A stretch of DNA of 64,000 bases from UBA12087 sp964370815. Its GTDB lineage: Bacteria > Chloroflexota > Anaerolineae > Anaerolineales > Villigracilaceae. The notes below the pieces were generated by a model that saw nothing but the letters and a program-made list of their open reading frames with translations, was not told the DNA's origin and made no database searches. Positions within the stretch are counted from its first letter, which is position 1, and each line of letters starts with the position of its first letter. The stretch is taken from NCBI GenBank assembly GCA_964370815.1, contig CAYJKQ010000001.1, positions 186,001 through 250,000 of the forward strand, in the 5' to 3' direction. Positions 16,264 to 25,555 of the stretch are shown here, piece by piece. Both the position numbers and the translations under genes were made by a program.

Positions 16264-18747
16264 ATGCCTCAAAATGATTGGTCTTTTCAAGAAGATGACG
16301 AAGATTTTAACTTGGCTTTATCTCAAAGAACAGAAGAGCTATACCGTGTTCCGAACTTTCAAGCGGACGAAGATGGGATCATAGTAGCCCTGGTGCTGCC
16401 ACTGCTTGACCTTGTAATTTACCCGCACATGGTCAGCCCTGTTTTTGTTGCGCGTGCGGGCTCATTGCGAGCGATCCAGGAAGCCCACACTCAAACCCAA
16501 ACGGTCATAGGTCTCACACAAACAGACCCGGATGTTGAAGATCCTGGTGCGGATGATTTCCTGCCGATTGGTGTGGAAATAGCTGTAGGACGATTGTTGA
16601 ATATGCCGGATGGCTCAAGTTCTGCCCTGGTGCAAGGGCGGCGGCGAGTGAGCATCCTGGAATTTATCCAGGTAACTCCTGTTCTGAAAGTTCGCGCCCG
16701 CATTATTCATGAACCGCTTGCTCCAGACCGGGAAACCAAAGCATTAATGCGGACAGCTCTCGATTTGTTTGAAAATTGCGTGCAACTGGACCGTTCAATT
16801 CCAGAAGAAGCACATCTGTTTGCATTGAATATATCAGAGCCTGGCTGGCTGGCAGATATGCTAGCGACTGCTGTTTCAATCAAGATAGAAGAAAGACAGA
16901 CATTGTTGATGACCCCGGAACCAGCTAAACGTCTCACCCACATTATCAGTCTTCTGGCAGAAGAAGTGGATGTCCTGGAGTTGGAGGAAGACATCCACAA
17001 TCGGGTTCAATCGGAAGTGGATCGCTCACAAAGGGAATTCTACCTTCGTGAACAAATGAAGGCCATCCAGACTGAATTGGGTGAAGGTGATATCTTCGCT
17101 CGTGATATAGCCGATATCAGAAAAAAAGTGGAAGATGCCAATTTGCCTGTGGAAGCTAAAGCAACTGCCTTAAAAGAAATGGAGAGGTTAATTCAAATGC
17201 CTCCAATGGCACCAGAAGTTGGCATTATCCGAACTTATATTGATTGGATCGTGGATTTGCCCTGGTCCACTTTCTCTGAAGACAACCTGGAAGTAAGGAA
17301 CGCCGGAAAAATTCTTGAACGCGACCATTATGGATTAAAGAAGGCAAAAGATCGCATTCTTGAATATATCGCTGTGCGAAGTCTGCATCCCAAAAAAGAG
17401 CGCCAACCGATTTTATGTTTTGTCGGTCCTCCTGGAACAGGTAAAACTTCTCTGGGTCGCTCCATCGCAGAGGCACTTGGTCGTAAGTTTGTGAGACTGT
17501 CATTGGGTGGTGTGCGTGATGAAGCCGAGATTCGCGGGCACCGCAGAACTTACATCGGGGCGATGCCTGGCAGGATCATTCAAACCATCAAACGCGCCAG
17601 CACAGCGAACCCGTTGTTCATGTTGGATGAAATTGACAAATTAGGCGCTGATTTTAGAGGCGACCCTTCTTCTGCTCTGCTTGAGGTCTTGGACCCGGAA
17701 CAAAATAACTCATTTTCAGATCATTACCTCGAATTAGCTTTTGACCTCTCCAAAGTGATGTTCGTGACAACTGCCAATTATCTGGGTTCGATTCCGCATG
17801 CATTGCTGGATAGGATGGAGGTGATAGAATTCCCCGGATATATTGAAGAAGAGAAATTATTCATAGCCGATAGATTCCTGATCCCCCGCCAAATGGAAGA
17901 AAACGGAATTGAGGAAATCGGATTGAAATTTTCAAACGATTCCATAAAACGTATGATCCGGGAATATACCTATGAAGCTGGAGTGCGTAATCTTGAAAGA
18001 GAGATCGGTAAGGTTTGCCGAAAGGTTGCCCGCACGAAGGCGGAACGCAAGAAATTCCCTGTCGAAATAACAAACCAGCTTATTGAAAAATATCTGGGTC
18101 CCCCACAATTTTTCCTGACAGAAGCTGAAAGAAAAGATGAGGTGGGTGTTGCCACCGGTCTGGCTTGGACTGAAAATGGCGGCGAGATCCTGTCTATAGA
18201 GGTAGCAGTATTGGAAGGAAAGGGCAACTTGCAGATCACTGGTCAAGTTGGGGACGTTATGCAGGAATCTGCACAAGCAGCTTTATCATATTTAAAATCA
18301 CGTGCCAGTTTTCTGGGTATAGATGGAGAAGTTTTCGAGCGGATGGATATTCATCTTCACCTACCGGAAGGTGCCATTCCCAAGGATGGTCCCAGCGCTG
18401 GTATCTCACTATGCACAGCTCTCGTATCCGCTTTCACAGGACGCCCGATCTATAAAAACGTTGCCATGACAGGCGAGATCACTTTACGAGGCAGAGTCTT
18501 AACTATAGGTGGTGCACGCGAAAAACTGTTGGCAGCTTACAGGGCAGGCATCAAGACTGTTTTGATACCGGAAAGAAATCTAAAAGACCTGGTGGATGTG
18601 CCTAAAACTGCCAGGGATTCACTCAAGATCATCCCGGTAACACATATGGACCAGGTGCTCAAAGTGGCGTTATCTCCACTGGTTACTGTTGAACCACCAA
18701 AACCTCGAGTGAGAACAGAAGAATTAATAGATGGAGATGAAGATTAG
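16264..18747 (+). CDS. lon: ATP-dependent protease Lon
   Basis: About 827 residues, the usual Lon length. An N-terminal substrate-binding domain (LVLPLLDLVIYPHMVSPVFV) leads into a coiled-coil region. The AAA+ module has Walker A GPPGTGKTS near residue 389 and MLDEIDKLG. The serine-lysine protease domain follows, with catalytic Ser in PKDGPSAG near residue 709 and Lys in GGAREKLLAAYRAG near 754. Lon degrades misfolded and some regulatory proteins in the cytoplasm. ATG 16264 is preferred to TTG 16249. An inverted repeat lies just upstream, but I see no CIRCE element. Confidence 0.96.
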   Translation: MPQNDWSFQEDDEDFNLALSQRTEELYRVPNFQADEDGIIVALVLPLLDLVIYPHMVSPVFVARAGSLRAIQEAHTQTQTVIGLTQTDPDVEDPGADDFLPIGVEIAVGRLLNMPDGSSSALVQGRRRVSILEFIQVTPVLKVRARIIHEPLAPDRETKALMRTALDLFENCVQLDRSIPEEAHLFALNISEPGWLADMLATAVSIKIEERQTLLMTPEPAKRLTHIISLLAEEVDVLELEEDIHNRVQSEVDRSQREFYLREQMKAIQTELGEGDIFARDIADIRKKVEDANLPVEAKATALKEMERLIQMPPMAPEVGIIRTYIDWIVDLPWSTFSEDNLEVRNAGKILERDHYGLKKAKDRILEYIAVRSLHPKKERQPILCFVGPPGTGKTSLGRSIAEALGRKFVRLSLGGVRDEAEIRGHRRTYIGAMPGRIIQTIKRASTANPLFMLDEIDKLGADFRGDPSSALLEVLDPEQNNSFSDHYLELAFDLSKVMFVTTANYLGSIPHALLDRMEVIEFPGYIEEEKLFIADRFLIPRQMEENGIEEIGLKFSNDSIKRMIREYTYEAGVRNLEREIGKVCRKVARTKAERKKFPVEITNQLIEKYLGPPQFFLTEAERKDEVGVATGLAWTENGGEILSIEVAVLEGKGNLQITGQVGDVMQESAQAALSYLKSRASFLGIDGEVFERMDIHLHLPEGAIPKDGPSAGISLCTALVSAFTGRPIYKNVAMTGEITLRGRVLTIGGAREKLLAAYRAGIKTVLIPERNLKDLVDVPKTARDSLKIIPVTHMDQVLKVALSPLVTVEPPKPRVRTEELIDGDED

Positions 18748-18790
18748 GGCTCAAGATCAAAGTGATTTCGTGTAGATGAAGGTTTTTTTT

Positions 18791-19585
18791 ATGCTGAAAG
18801 AAAAAGTGGTTTTGATAACAGGAGCATCATCCGGATTTGGAGAAGATGCGGCTCGTTTGTTTGCAAGGCAAGGCTGCTTTGTCGTATTGGCTGCCCGCAG
18901 AATGGAGAGATTGGAAAGAATAGCTGAAGAGATCAAGGCAGAAGGTGGCATATCCATGCCTGTTAAGTTGGATGTACTTCAACAAATCCAGATAGATGAA
19001 ATGGTTGCAAAAGTAGTAAAAATATATGGACGCATAGATATCTTATTTAATAACGCTGGATTTGGGCGATTGGATTGGCTGGAGAATCTTGAGCCTGTAC
19101 AAGATATAGACGGACAGATCGATGTTAACTTGCGAGGTCTGATCCAGGTGACGCGTGCTGTATTGCCTATCATGGAAGAACAAAGGTCGGGCACGATTAT
19201 TAACATGTCTTCAATAGCAGGCAGGATAGCAGCACCCTTATATTCGATCTATGCAGCGACCAAATTCGGAGTGAGAGGCTTCACAGAATCCCTCCGAAGG
19301 GAGGTAAAACCATATGGTATCCAGGTGTGTGCGATATATCCTGGAGGAGCAGCCACAGAATTCAGTCAGCATTCAGGGAATTCAAAATTTAAGCGAAGCG
19401 TGAAGACTCCCGCATGGTTGAGGATGTCCTCTCCATATGTTGCCCTAAAAGTAGTTGGTCTGGCAAAACATCCCCGACGCGCATTGGTGATCCCTTGGTG
19501 GATGCAACCAGTCATTTGGTTGGATGCGCACCTGCCCTGGTTGGTGGATTTGGCTTTAGGTGGAATGGTCAGGAAATATCATTGA
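18791..19585 (+). CDS. SDR family oxidoreductase
   Basis: About 264 residues. The TGASSGFGE cofactor loop, NNAGFG, catalytic Ser in INMSSIAGRI and the canonical Tyr/Lys in YAATKFGVRG place it in the classical SDR group resembling YqjQ/DltE-type proteins. A hydrophobic segment near the C-terminus (WMQPVIWLDAHLPWLVDLA) suggests membrane contact, as in SDRs acting on lipophilic substrates. ATG 18791 has GATGAAGG eight bases upstream; the in-frame ATG 18776 is less likely. It follows lon by 43 bp on the same strand and may be co-transcribed. The substrate is unknown. Confidence 0.85.
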   Translation: MLKEKVVLITGASSGFGEDAARLFARQGCFVVLAARRMERLERIAEEIKAEGGISMPVKLDVLQQIQIDEMVAKVVKIYGRIDILFNNAGFGRLDWLENLEPVQDIDGQIDVNLRGLIQVTRAVLPIMEEQRSGTIINMSSIAGRIAAPLYSIYAATKFGVRGFTESLRREVKPYGIQVCAIYPGGAATEFSQHSGNSKFKRSVKTPAWLRMSSPYVALKVVGLAKHPRRALVIPWWMQPVIWLDAHLPWLVDLALGGMVRKYH

Positions 19586-20028
19586 AATATATGTTAAAGA
19601 TAATGGAAATGATCCCCTTGAGAACATCTGCTAATGATGATGACAAAAATGATTTGCTTTGCAAGAAACATCTCGCCACGATCGATCATAGCAAGTGGGT
19701 AAACAAAGGGCAGAATACAATGAAAGCTAATACGATCCTTCGAGAGGAAAAGTATCTGAGGAAACCTTGTCAGCAATTTCGATTTGCTCGCGAAGAGTTT
19801 CACAAGAGTATTGAAGGATTACCCCTCCAGAATTTGCAAAATATCACTGTATAGCCCGCAAGGATATGTTAATTGCTTGGATTTGTATGGTTGACGCCTC
19901 GTTGGCACCGATGGAACTACCCTAGAACAAGGCTGAAAAATAGAAGGGGATGAATTTTTTTCCACCCAGATTCCCCGTATTTGGAAGTATTACCGAATTT
20001 GCTCAATAATTTCCAGATATGGTGTTTG
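19586..20028 (+). other. Intergenic stretch with one doubtful small ORF
   Basis: No recognisable gene. An 88-codon frame runs from ATG 19591 to 19854 with a charged, non-repetitive composition, but it has no clear ribosome site and no family I know. I regard it as probably non-coding. The rest is AT-rich with no tRNA, SRP RNA or tmRNA signature. Confidence 0.3.
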
Positions 20029-20100
20029 TGGCGGGGGTGGGGGTTGAACCCACGACCAAGGGCTTATGAGTCCCCTGCTCTACCACTGAGCTACCCCGCC
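20029..20100 (-). tRNA. tRNA-Met (CAT)
   Basis: Cloverleaf on the minus strand: acceptor GGCGGGG with CCCCGCC, D-arm GCTC...GAGC, anticodon loop CTCATAA, T-arm GTGGG-TTCAACC-CCCAC, discriminator A, no encoded CCA. The first acceptor pair is G-C, so the initiator-type mismatch is absent. An elongator tRNA-Met is likeliest, but a lysidine-modified tRNA-Ile2 cannot be excluded by eye. Confidence 0.92.
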
Positions 20101-20170
20101 AAATTTAGCCTGTAGATGTTACTATGTGGCTGGATATTTGTCAACTTATTTTGTCTTTTGCAGTCCTTGC

Positions 20171-20198
20171 TTGACAAAACTTGTTTTTACGATAAAAT
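20171..20198 (+). promoter_or_regulatory. tRNA-Leu promoter
   Basis: Consensus TTGACA (20171-20176), a 16-base spacer and TAAAAT (20193-20198), ending 11 bases before the tRNA 5' end. Confidence 0.75.
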
Positions 20199-20209
20199 AC
20201 AAACCGCAA

Positions 20210-20293
<84 letters not shown>

Positions 20294-20295
20294 TT

Positions 20296-20322
20296 CAAAC
20301 CCGCAAATATGCGGGTTTGTTT
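20296..20322 (+). terminator. Terminator of tRNA-Leu
   Basis: A perfect 10-bp stem CAAACCCGCA / TGCGGGTTTG with loop AATA, starting three bases after the tRNA and followed by a short TTT run. Confidence 0.75.
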
Positions 20323-20347
20323 AATGTTGAGATTTATTTTAATAGCG

Positions 20348-20377
20348 TTGACGATATACCTTCCTCACAGGTATAAT
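20348..20377 (+). promoter_or_regulatory. secG promoter
   Basis: TTGACG (20348-20353), an 18-base spacer and TATAAT (20372-20377). A leader with GGAGG at 20395-20399 precedes ATG 20407. Confidence 0.72.
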
Positions 20378-20406
20378 TAGTCCGTTAAGTAAACGGAGGC
20401 TTATTT

Positions 20407-20637
20407 ATGGAAACTTATATTAGTATTGCAATGATCATCATTTCGATCGCTTTGGTGATCAGTATTGTCTTACAATCCAAAGGTGCTGGTCTGGGCGGTT
20501 TCACCGGTATTGACACTGGTGGTGTGTTTACAGCACGACGCGGCATTGAAAAAACATTATTCTGGGTAACATTAGTACTCAGTATTATTTTCTTTATTTT
20601 AGCGATATCTGCTGTAATAATCGCGGCACATCTATAA
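20407..20637 (+). CDS. secG: Preprotein translocase subunit SecG
   Basis: A 76-residue protein with two hydrophobic helices joined by a Gly-rich loop: VLQSKGAGLGGFTG after TM1 and GVFTARRGIEKTLFWVTLVLS into TM2, the standard SecG layout. SecG associates with SecYE and helps SecA-driven export. It has its own consensus promoter and a GGAGG site seven bases before ATG. It is followed 27 bp later by a peptide-binding protein on the same strand. Confidence 0.92.
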   Translation: METYISIAMIIISIALVISIVLQSKGAGLGGFTGIDTGGVFTARRGIEKTLFWVTLVLSIIFFILAISAVIIAAHL

Positions 20638-20664
20638 TTATTTAATATTGAACAAGGAAGACAA

Positions 20665-22410
20665 ATGCCGGAGAGAAAAAAATTTCCAGCAAGAGACTTC
20701 CTTTATTCAGCATTCTCCTCAATGAAAAAAATTCGTTGGCAGATAGTAATTGTCCTTTTAACGTTGGTTGTCGTCGGAATTTTACTGATCAGGCAGCAGC
20801 CAACCTCTATTGTGATTCTGCCACAACCAGCAAGCGGGGGAATATACACTGAAGGTATGATCGGAAAATTCGGTCGTTTAAATCCACTTTTTGATCTTAA
20901 TAACCCTGCAGATAGAGATATAGACAAGTTAATATTTAGTGGATTAATTTCCTTTGATCCTGCTGGTATTCCACGATCAGATCTTGCGGAATCCTGGGGG
21001 GTATCATTGGATGGAACCATCTACAATGTTTCCATCCGACCTGAGGCTTTCTGGCACGATGGTGAGCCGATCACAAGTGATGATGTTCTTTTTACGTTGA
21101 GTTTATTGCGGAGTGATATCTCTGCAATTTCGAAAGATGTTCGTTCCATGTGGGACCAGGTTAATGTTACTGCCTTAGATGAAAAAACAATACGCTTTGA
21201 GTTATCTGAACCATTTGCTCCTTTCATGGATTATCTTGATTTCGGAATTTTACCCAAGCATATAATTGACAAAATACCACTGGATCAATTAAAGACTGCT
21301 GAATTTAATCTACATCCGGTAGGAAGTGGACCTTATCAATTTGATTCTTTAATGACAGAAGATGGTGAGATCATTGGTGTGGTTCTAAAGATCTTTCCTG
21401 ATTATTATGGCCAAATTCCATATATCGAGCAAATTGCCTTTCAATATTTCCCAAATTCCCAATCCGCGTTGGAAGCATATCAACTAGGTGAAGTGATGGG
21501 GATAAGCAGGATTTCACTTGAAATATTGAAAAACGCTTTGGCTGAACCAAATTTGTCCACCTATAGTAGCCGATTACCTGAAATAAGCATGGTATTATTT
21601 AATCTCAATAATCCTGATGTATTTTTTTTGCAGGATAAGGAAATTCGCACTGCTCTAATGTTGGGATTGAATCGGCAGTGGTTGGTTGACCACGTATTAA
21701 ATGGACAAGCCATTATTGCAAACAGCCCCATTCTTCCTGGAAATTGGGCTTATTATGATAATGTCGAAAAAAATGATTTCGATCTTTCGAGGGCTGTTTC
21801 CATTTTGGATACATTGGGCTACAGTCCGGCGATGGATGGAAGTGGTATCTTGGAAAAAGATGGCAATTCATTAATTTTCACATTACTTTATCCGGATGAT
21901 GAAGAGCATGCTTCCGTTGCAGAGGCAATTAAAAATAATTGGCTAAATCTTGGCGTCAGAGTGGAACTCCAGGCGGTTACTTACGACGAACTATTAAATA
22001 ACTATCTAGTTTCAAGGAATTATCAAGCCGCCCTGGTCGATTTGGATTTCAGTAATTCTCATGATCCAGATCCTTACCCATTCTGGCACCAAGCAGAAGC
22101 AAGCGGTGGTCAGAATTATTCCCAATGGGATAACCGTAGTGCCAGTGAATATATAGAGCAAGCTAGAGTAATAGTAGATATCCCCTTTAGGATCAGGTTA
22201 TATCGAAATTTTCAGATCCTGTTTTCCAGGGAATTACCTGCTTTACCACTTTATTATCCGGTATTTACTTTTGGGGTTGATTCCCAAGTGTCCGGTATTC
22301 AGATTTCTTATCTTTCTGCGATTAGAGATCGTTTTGAAGGCATCAAAAACTGGTACCTCGTTACTCGGCGTACTCTTGAAAATGTTCAAACTGGTACCGA
22401 ACAACCCTGA
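20665..22410 (+). CDS. Family 5 (oligopeptide-type) extracellular solute-binding protein
   Basis: A 581-residue protein. After about 25 basic residues comes one membrane helix (IVIVLLTLVVVGILLI) with no lipobox Cys, so it is anchored by an uncleaved N-terminal segment. The body matches SBP_bac_5: LNPLFDLNNPADRDIDKLIFSGL, AESWGVSLDGTIYNVSIR, WHDGEPITSDDVLFTL and PVGSGPYQF. Such proteins capture peptides or other ligands for ABC importers. No permease or ATPase genes follow, so it either works with components encoded elsewhere or has another role. The start has AAGGAAG upstream. Confidence 0.88.
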   Translation: MPERKKFPARDFLYSAFSSMKKIRWQIVIVLLTLVVVGILLIRQQPTSIVILPQPASGGIYTEGMIGKFGRLNPLFDLNNPADRDIDKLIFSGLISFDPAGIPRSDLAESWGVSLDGTIYNVSIRPEAFWHDGEPITSDDVLFTLSLLRSDISAISKDVRSMWDQVNVTALDEKTIRFELSEPFAPFMDYLDFGILPKHIIDKIPLDQLKTAEFNLHPVGSGPYQFDSLMTEDGEIIGVVLKIFPDYYGQIPYIEQIAFQYFPNSQSALEAYQLGEVMGISRISLEILKNALAEPNLSTYSSRLPEISMVLFNLNNPDVFFLQDKEIRTALMLGLNRQWLVDHVLNGQAIIANSPILPGNWAYYDNVEKNDFDLSRAVSILDTLGYSPAMDGSGILEKDGNSLIFTLLYPDDEEHASVAEAIKNNWLNLGVRVELQAVTYDELLNNYLVSRNYQAALVDLDFSNSHDPDPYPFWHQAEASGGQNYSQWDNRSASEYIEQARVIVDIPFRIRLYRNFQILFSRELPALPLYYPVFTFGVDSQVSGIQISYLSAIRDRFEGIKNWYLVTRRTLENVQTGTEQP

Positions 22411-22987
22411 AATTGAAGTCTTATGAACAACATCATTAATGATCTGGTTTTTTTAATAATTGTTCGGATGATATGAAGGAGTATCTATTTTCCTCAGAAC
22501 TTAGTTGGAATTCACCCGGGTTATCCAAGCTGAAATTGGGGTGGGTGTTATTAACTTGAATCGGACCATTAGGAAGAGAACCAGAGTCAGAAGATTTGGG
22601 TTTATTCCTATAAGGCGACCTTAATCTTGAGACAATAAAATGGAAACGCCTGGTCGATTGGTAAAAAAATTCCATGAAACAAGGTCAAGATTTGGTTTTG
22701 TGGAAGAATTATCTAATGGATTATTGGAATGATCCAGATGAATTCGGAAAATTATATTTAAGAGAAGTTCAATGGTGTGTAATGTTGCACTTATCGCCAG
22801 ATGATTAGCAGATAAATTCAAAAAGCGAGATGCTTTTAGCGGATTGGATGAGAGACAGAGATCCAGCTTGAAGCATGGAGGTTTTTCCGGGCAAAATATA
22901 TGAAAGCAATTTTCTCAGAACCTATTTATTGGTTTCTATAAGAAAAATTGTTTTCAAGATAGTGGTAAAAGATTTCAAGGAGATTTA
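22411..22987 (+). other. Gene-free stretch, possibly decayed coding sequence
   Basis: About 575 bases without a convincing gene. Several short plus-strand frames look protein-like, notably 22674-22808 (44 codons, rich in Trp/Tyr/Asp) and an open stretch after it in another frame ending near 22903. Each is broken by stops or shifts, as in a decayed gene. I cannot name a parent family. A good AAGGAG site at the end belongs to the next gene. Confidence 0.3.
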
Positions 22988-24361
22988 ATGACCGATCAAC
23001 GTACTTCTGCATTGGAATATGCTGGTTCTAACAAAGAACAATTCTTAATCTGCTTAAAAGATATATTAGCCATTCCTTCAATATCAACAGACCCATCCAG
23101 GGTTGTAGATATGGGGCATGCTGCTGAATGGGTAGCCTCCCAATTAAGATCACTGGGGATGCAAATGGTCAATTTGTATCCAACAGCCAAATATCCAATT
23201 GTTTATGGAGAATGGAAAGGATCCGAAGGTAGACCTACTGTTCTCATCTATGGACATTATGATGTTCAGCCTGTGGACCCTTTGGAGCTATGGAATAGTC
23301 AACCATTTGAACCAGAAAAACGTGGAGATAATTTATACGCACGTGGAGCATCTGATATGAAGGGTCAGATCGTTGCTGTGATCAAAGCCATCGAAGCGTT
23401 AGTTAAAACTGGTGGATTGCCTGTCAATGTTAAATGGATTATTGAAGGTGAAGAAGAGATCGGATCCCCCAACCTTGAGTCGTTTATCTCTGATCACAAA
23501 GCTTTGTTAGCATGCGATTTCGCATTGAATCCAGACAGCGGAATGATCGGTGCTGATGCGCCAAGTATTACTTATGCATTACGAGGTTTGGCTTATTTCG
23601 AATTGAAAATATTTGGACCAGCAACCGATTTGCATTCAGGTATATACGGTGGAGTTGTACATAATCCTGCCAATGCGCTTGCAGAATTGATAGCAGGAAT
23701 GCACGATAAGCAAGGTCGGATTAATCTTCCTGGTTTTTATGATAGCGTTATTAATTTGAGTGACGAGGAACGTTCAGAAATGGCAAGATTGCCACTTACC
23801 GAAAGACATTTCCTCGATCAAACAGGAGTTCCTGCTCTGTCTGGTGAGGCAGGTTATACGCCAGTGGAGCAGGCTAGCGCTCGTCCTACATTGGATATAA
23901 ATGGTTTGCTCTCAGGGTTTACGGGAGTTGGTTCAAAGACGGTCATCCCAGCCTGGGCTATGGCAAAGATTTCCATGCGCCTCGTTCCAAAACAAGATCC
24001 AAAAGAAGTTCACAAACAATTAATACAATACCTCGAAACCAATACCCCTAACAATATCCGCTGGGAGTTGACAGCTATGGCAGGTGGAAGGGCATCGATT
24101 TCCAGCAGAGATTCAATTGGTGTCGTTGCGTTAAAAAAAGCTTTGGAAACTTCATGGGGTCTCACCCCATTTTTTAAACGTGAAGGTGGAAGTGTTCCTG
24201 TTGTTACATATATGCAGGAAATCCTTGGTATTGATTCAGTGTTAACAGGATTTGGGCTTCCGGATGATAATCTACATGCCCCAAATGAAAAAATCCACCT
24301 TCCAACATGGTATAAAGGGATCAATGCCCTGATACATTTCTTTCTAAACCTTTCGGATTAG
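22988..24361 (+). CDS. M20 family dipeptidase
   Basis: A 457-residue metallopeptidase of the M20/M25/M40 family, close to carnosinase-like dipeptidases. Metal ligands are visible in IYGHYDVQPVDP (His and the catalytic Asp), ARGASDMKGQ (bridging Asp), EGEEEIGSPNL (catalytic Glu and ligand Glu) and the C-terminal LHAPNEKIHL His. The dimerisation domain lies between about residues 200 and 310. It is likely cytoplasmic, with no signal peptide, and hydrolyses dipeptides. Its position downstream of a peptide-binding protein fits peptide use but is not proof. AAGGAG precedes ATG. Confidence 0.9.
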   Translation: MTDQRTSALEYAGSNKEQFLICLKDILAIPSISTDPSRVVDMGHAAEWVASQLRSLGMQMVNLYPTAKYPIVYGEWKGSEGRPTVLIYGHYDVQPVDPLELWNSQPFEPEKRGDNLYARGASDMKGQIVAVIKAIEALVKTGGLPVNVKWIIEGEEEIGSPNLESFISDHKALLACDFALNPDSGMIGADAPSITYALRGLAYFELKIFGPATDLHSGIYGGVVHNPANALAELIAGMHDKQGRINLPGFYDSVINLSDEERSEMARLPLTERHFLDQTGVPALSGEAGYTPVEQASARPTLDINGLLSGFTGVGSKTVIPAWAMAKISMRLVPKQDPKEVHKQLIQYLETNTPNNIRWELTAMAGGRASISSRDSIGVVALKKALETSWGLTPFFKREGGSVPVVTYMQEILGIDSVLTGFGLPDDNLHAPNEKIHLPTWYKGINALIHFFLNLSD

Positions 24362-24386
24362 GTTGTGTGGATTTTCAATAATTCTA

Positions 24387-24409
24387 GCCGCCGATACACC
24401 GGCGGCTTT
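24387..24409 (+). terminator. Hairpin downstream of the dipeptidase gene
   Basis: A GC-rich stem GCCGCCG (24387-24393) / CGGCGGC (24400-24406) with loop ATACAC and a short TTT. It lies within 20 bp of the yqhQ start, so it would limit read-through. Confidence 0.5.
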
Positions 24410-24424
24410 GTGATATGGAGAAAA

Positions 24425-25318
24425 ATGGAAGATCAATTAATAACATATGGTGGGCAGGCAGTAATTGAAGGGGTGATGATGAGGGGTCGTACATCACTAG
24501 CGATTGCGATGCGCGATCCTTCAGGGCAAATAATTATTCAAACTGAAGAACTGGGTGGCATCTATAAAAGCCGGATAGCAAGAATTCCTTTCTTAAGAGG
24601 CTTGATCTTACTCTGGGATTCATTGGGATTGGGTATGAAAGCATTAACTATTTCAGCAAATATCCAAACGGGAGAAGATGAAAAAATAGAAGGTCCAATG
24701 TTATATTTAACCTTAGGTTTCTCAATACTTATCGGTTTGATGTTATTTCTGCTCGTGCCAGCTGGTATCGGGTATCTAACCGACCATTTCCTGAAATTGA
24801 ATTCCTGGCTTGGCAACCTGGTGGAAGGCTTGGTCAGATTACTTTTCCTGATTGTGTATATATGGGCTATAGGATTCATGCCAGATATTCGCAGGGTCTT
24901 TGGATATCATGGCGCAGAACATAAAACAATAAATGCCTATGAAGCCGGAGCTGAGCTTTCTCCAGAGAATGTTTCAACATATTCTCTTCAACATCCCCGT
25001 TGTGGAACAGCTTTCTTGCTCACACTGGCGTTGTTTTCAGTATTAGTTTTTGCACTTTTGGGTCCCTTGCCATCTTTGTGGTGGCGTTTGAGCAGCAGAA
25101 TCCTCTTAATTCCAGTAATTGCAGGAATTTCTTACGAGTATATTCGCTGGACTGCCAGGCACCTTGATTTAGCATTTGTCCGCGCCATGATAAAACCCAA
25201 TCTAGCGCTTCAGAAGTTGACAACAAGAGAACCGGATCTAAAGATGTTGGAAGTAGCGATCGCTGCATTTCAAACCATGCGTAAAACTGAAGATATTGGA
25301 ATAAATAATCAAATTTAA
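24425..25318 (+). CDS. DUF1385 (YqhQ family) membrane protein
   Basis: About 297 residues with the DUF1385 signature: YGGQAVIEGVMMRG at the N-terminus, FLRGL, GYHGAEHKTINAYE in the middle, HPRCGTAFLLT and a C-terminal ISYEYIRW. About five to six membrane helices. The conserved His/Glu (GAEHK) and Cys residues suggest a metal or catalytic site, but no function is established. The ATG at 24425 has TGGAG upstream; the frame is open to 24365, but the family start and the hairpin before it favour 24425. Confidence 0.88.
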   Translation: MEDQLITYGGQAVIEGVMMRGRTSLAIAMRDPSGQIIIQTEELGGIYKSRIARIPFLRGLILLWDSLGLGMKALTISANIQTGEDEKIEGPMLYLTLGFSILIGLMLFLLVPAGIGYLTDHFLKLNSWLGNLVEGLVRLLFLIVYIWAIGFMPDIRRVFGYHGAEHKTINAYEAGAELSPENVSTYSLQHPRCGTAFLLTLALFSVLVFALLGPLPSLWWRLSSRILLIPVIAGISYEYIRWTARHLDLAFVRAMIKPNLALQKLTTREPDLKMLEVAIAAFQTMRKTEDIGINNQI

Positions 25319-25459
25319 TCGCCTTCCGGGAGGTCTTCATAATAAACAAGTCTGATCAGAGCGAGACTTCTGGAAGGATTGGGAAATCATAGTAATTAAT
25401 TAGTTATTGCGCATAACCAAGAAATAGAATAATAATTAATACCAGAAAGCGATAAAATG

Positions 25460-25498
25460 ATGTTGTAATGGGTGGATGAAACCATCCCATTACAACAT
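25460..25498. repeat. 13-bp perfect inverted repeat between yqhQ and the glycosidase gene
   Basis: ATGTTGTAATGGG (25460-25472) and CCCATTACAACAT (25486-25498), with two further G-C pairs inside. There is no T tract, so it may be an RNA hairpin or a protein-binding palindrome. The rest of 25319-25555 shows nothing else. Confidence 0.55.
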
Positions 25499-25555
25499 TA
25501 ACAATCTGGAAGAGGTAGATCTTGAGCATAATTAATCAAGGAAATTAAGGAACTA

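Noticed and set aside
19855..20028. Possible T-box, SRP RNA or tmRNA upstream of tRNA-Met
   Set aside because: A stretch resembling AGGGTAGTTCC on the minus strand recalled a T-box, but the rest of the conserved core, a specifier stem and a terminator are absent, and no aminoacyl-tRNA synthetase follows.
25460..25498. Inverted repeat as insertion-sequence ends
   Set aside because: The arms are only 13 bases apart and enclose no transposase; no target-site duplication is visible.
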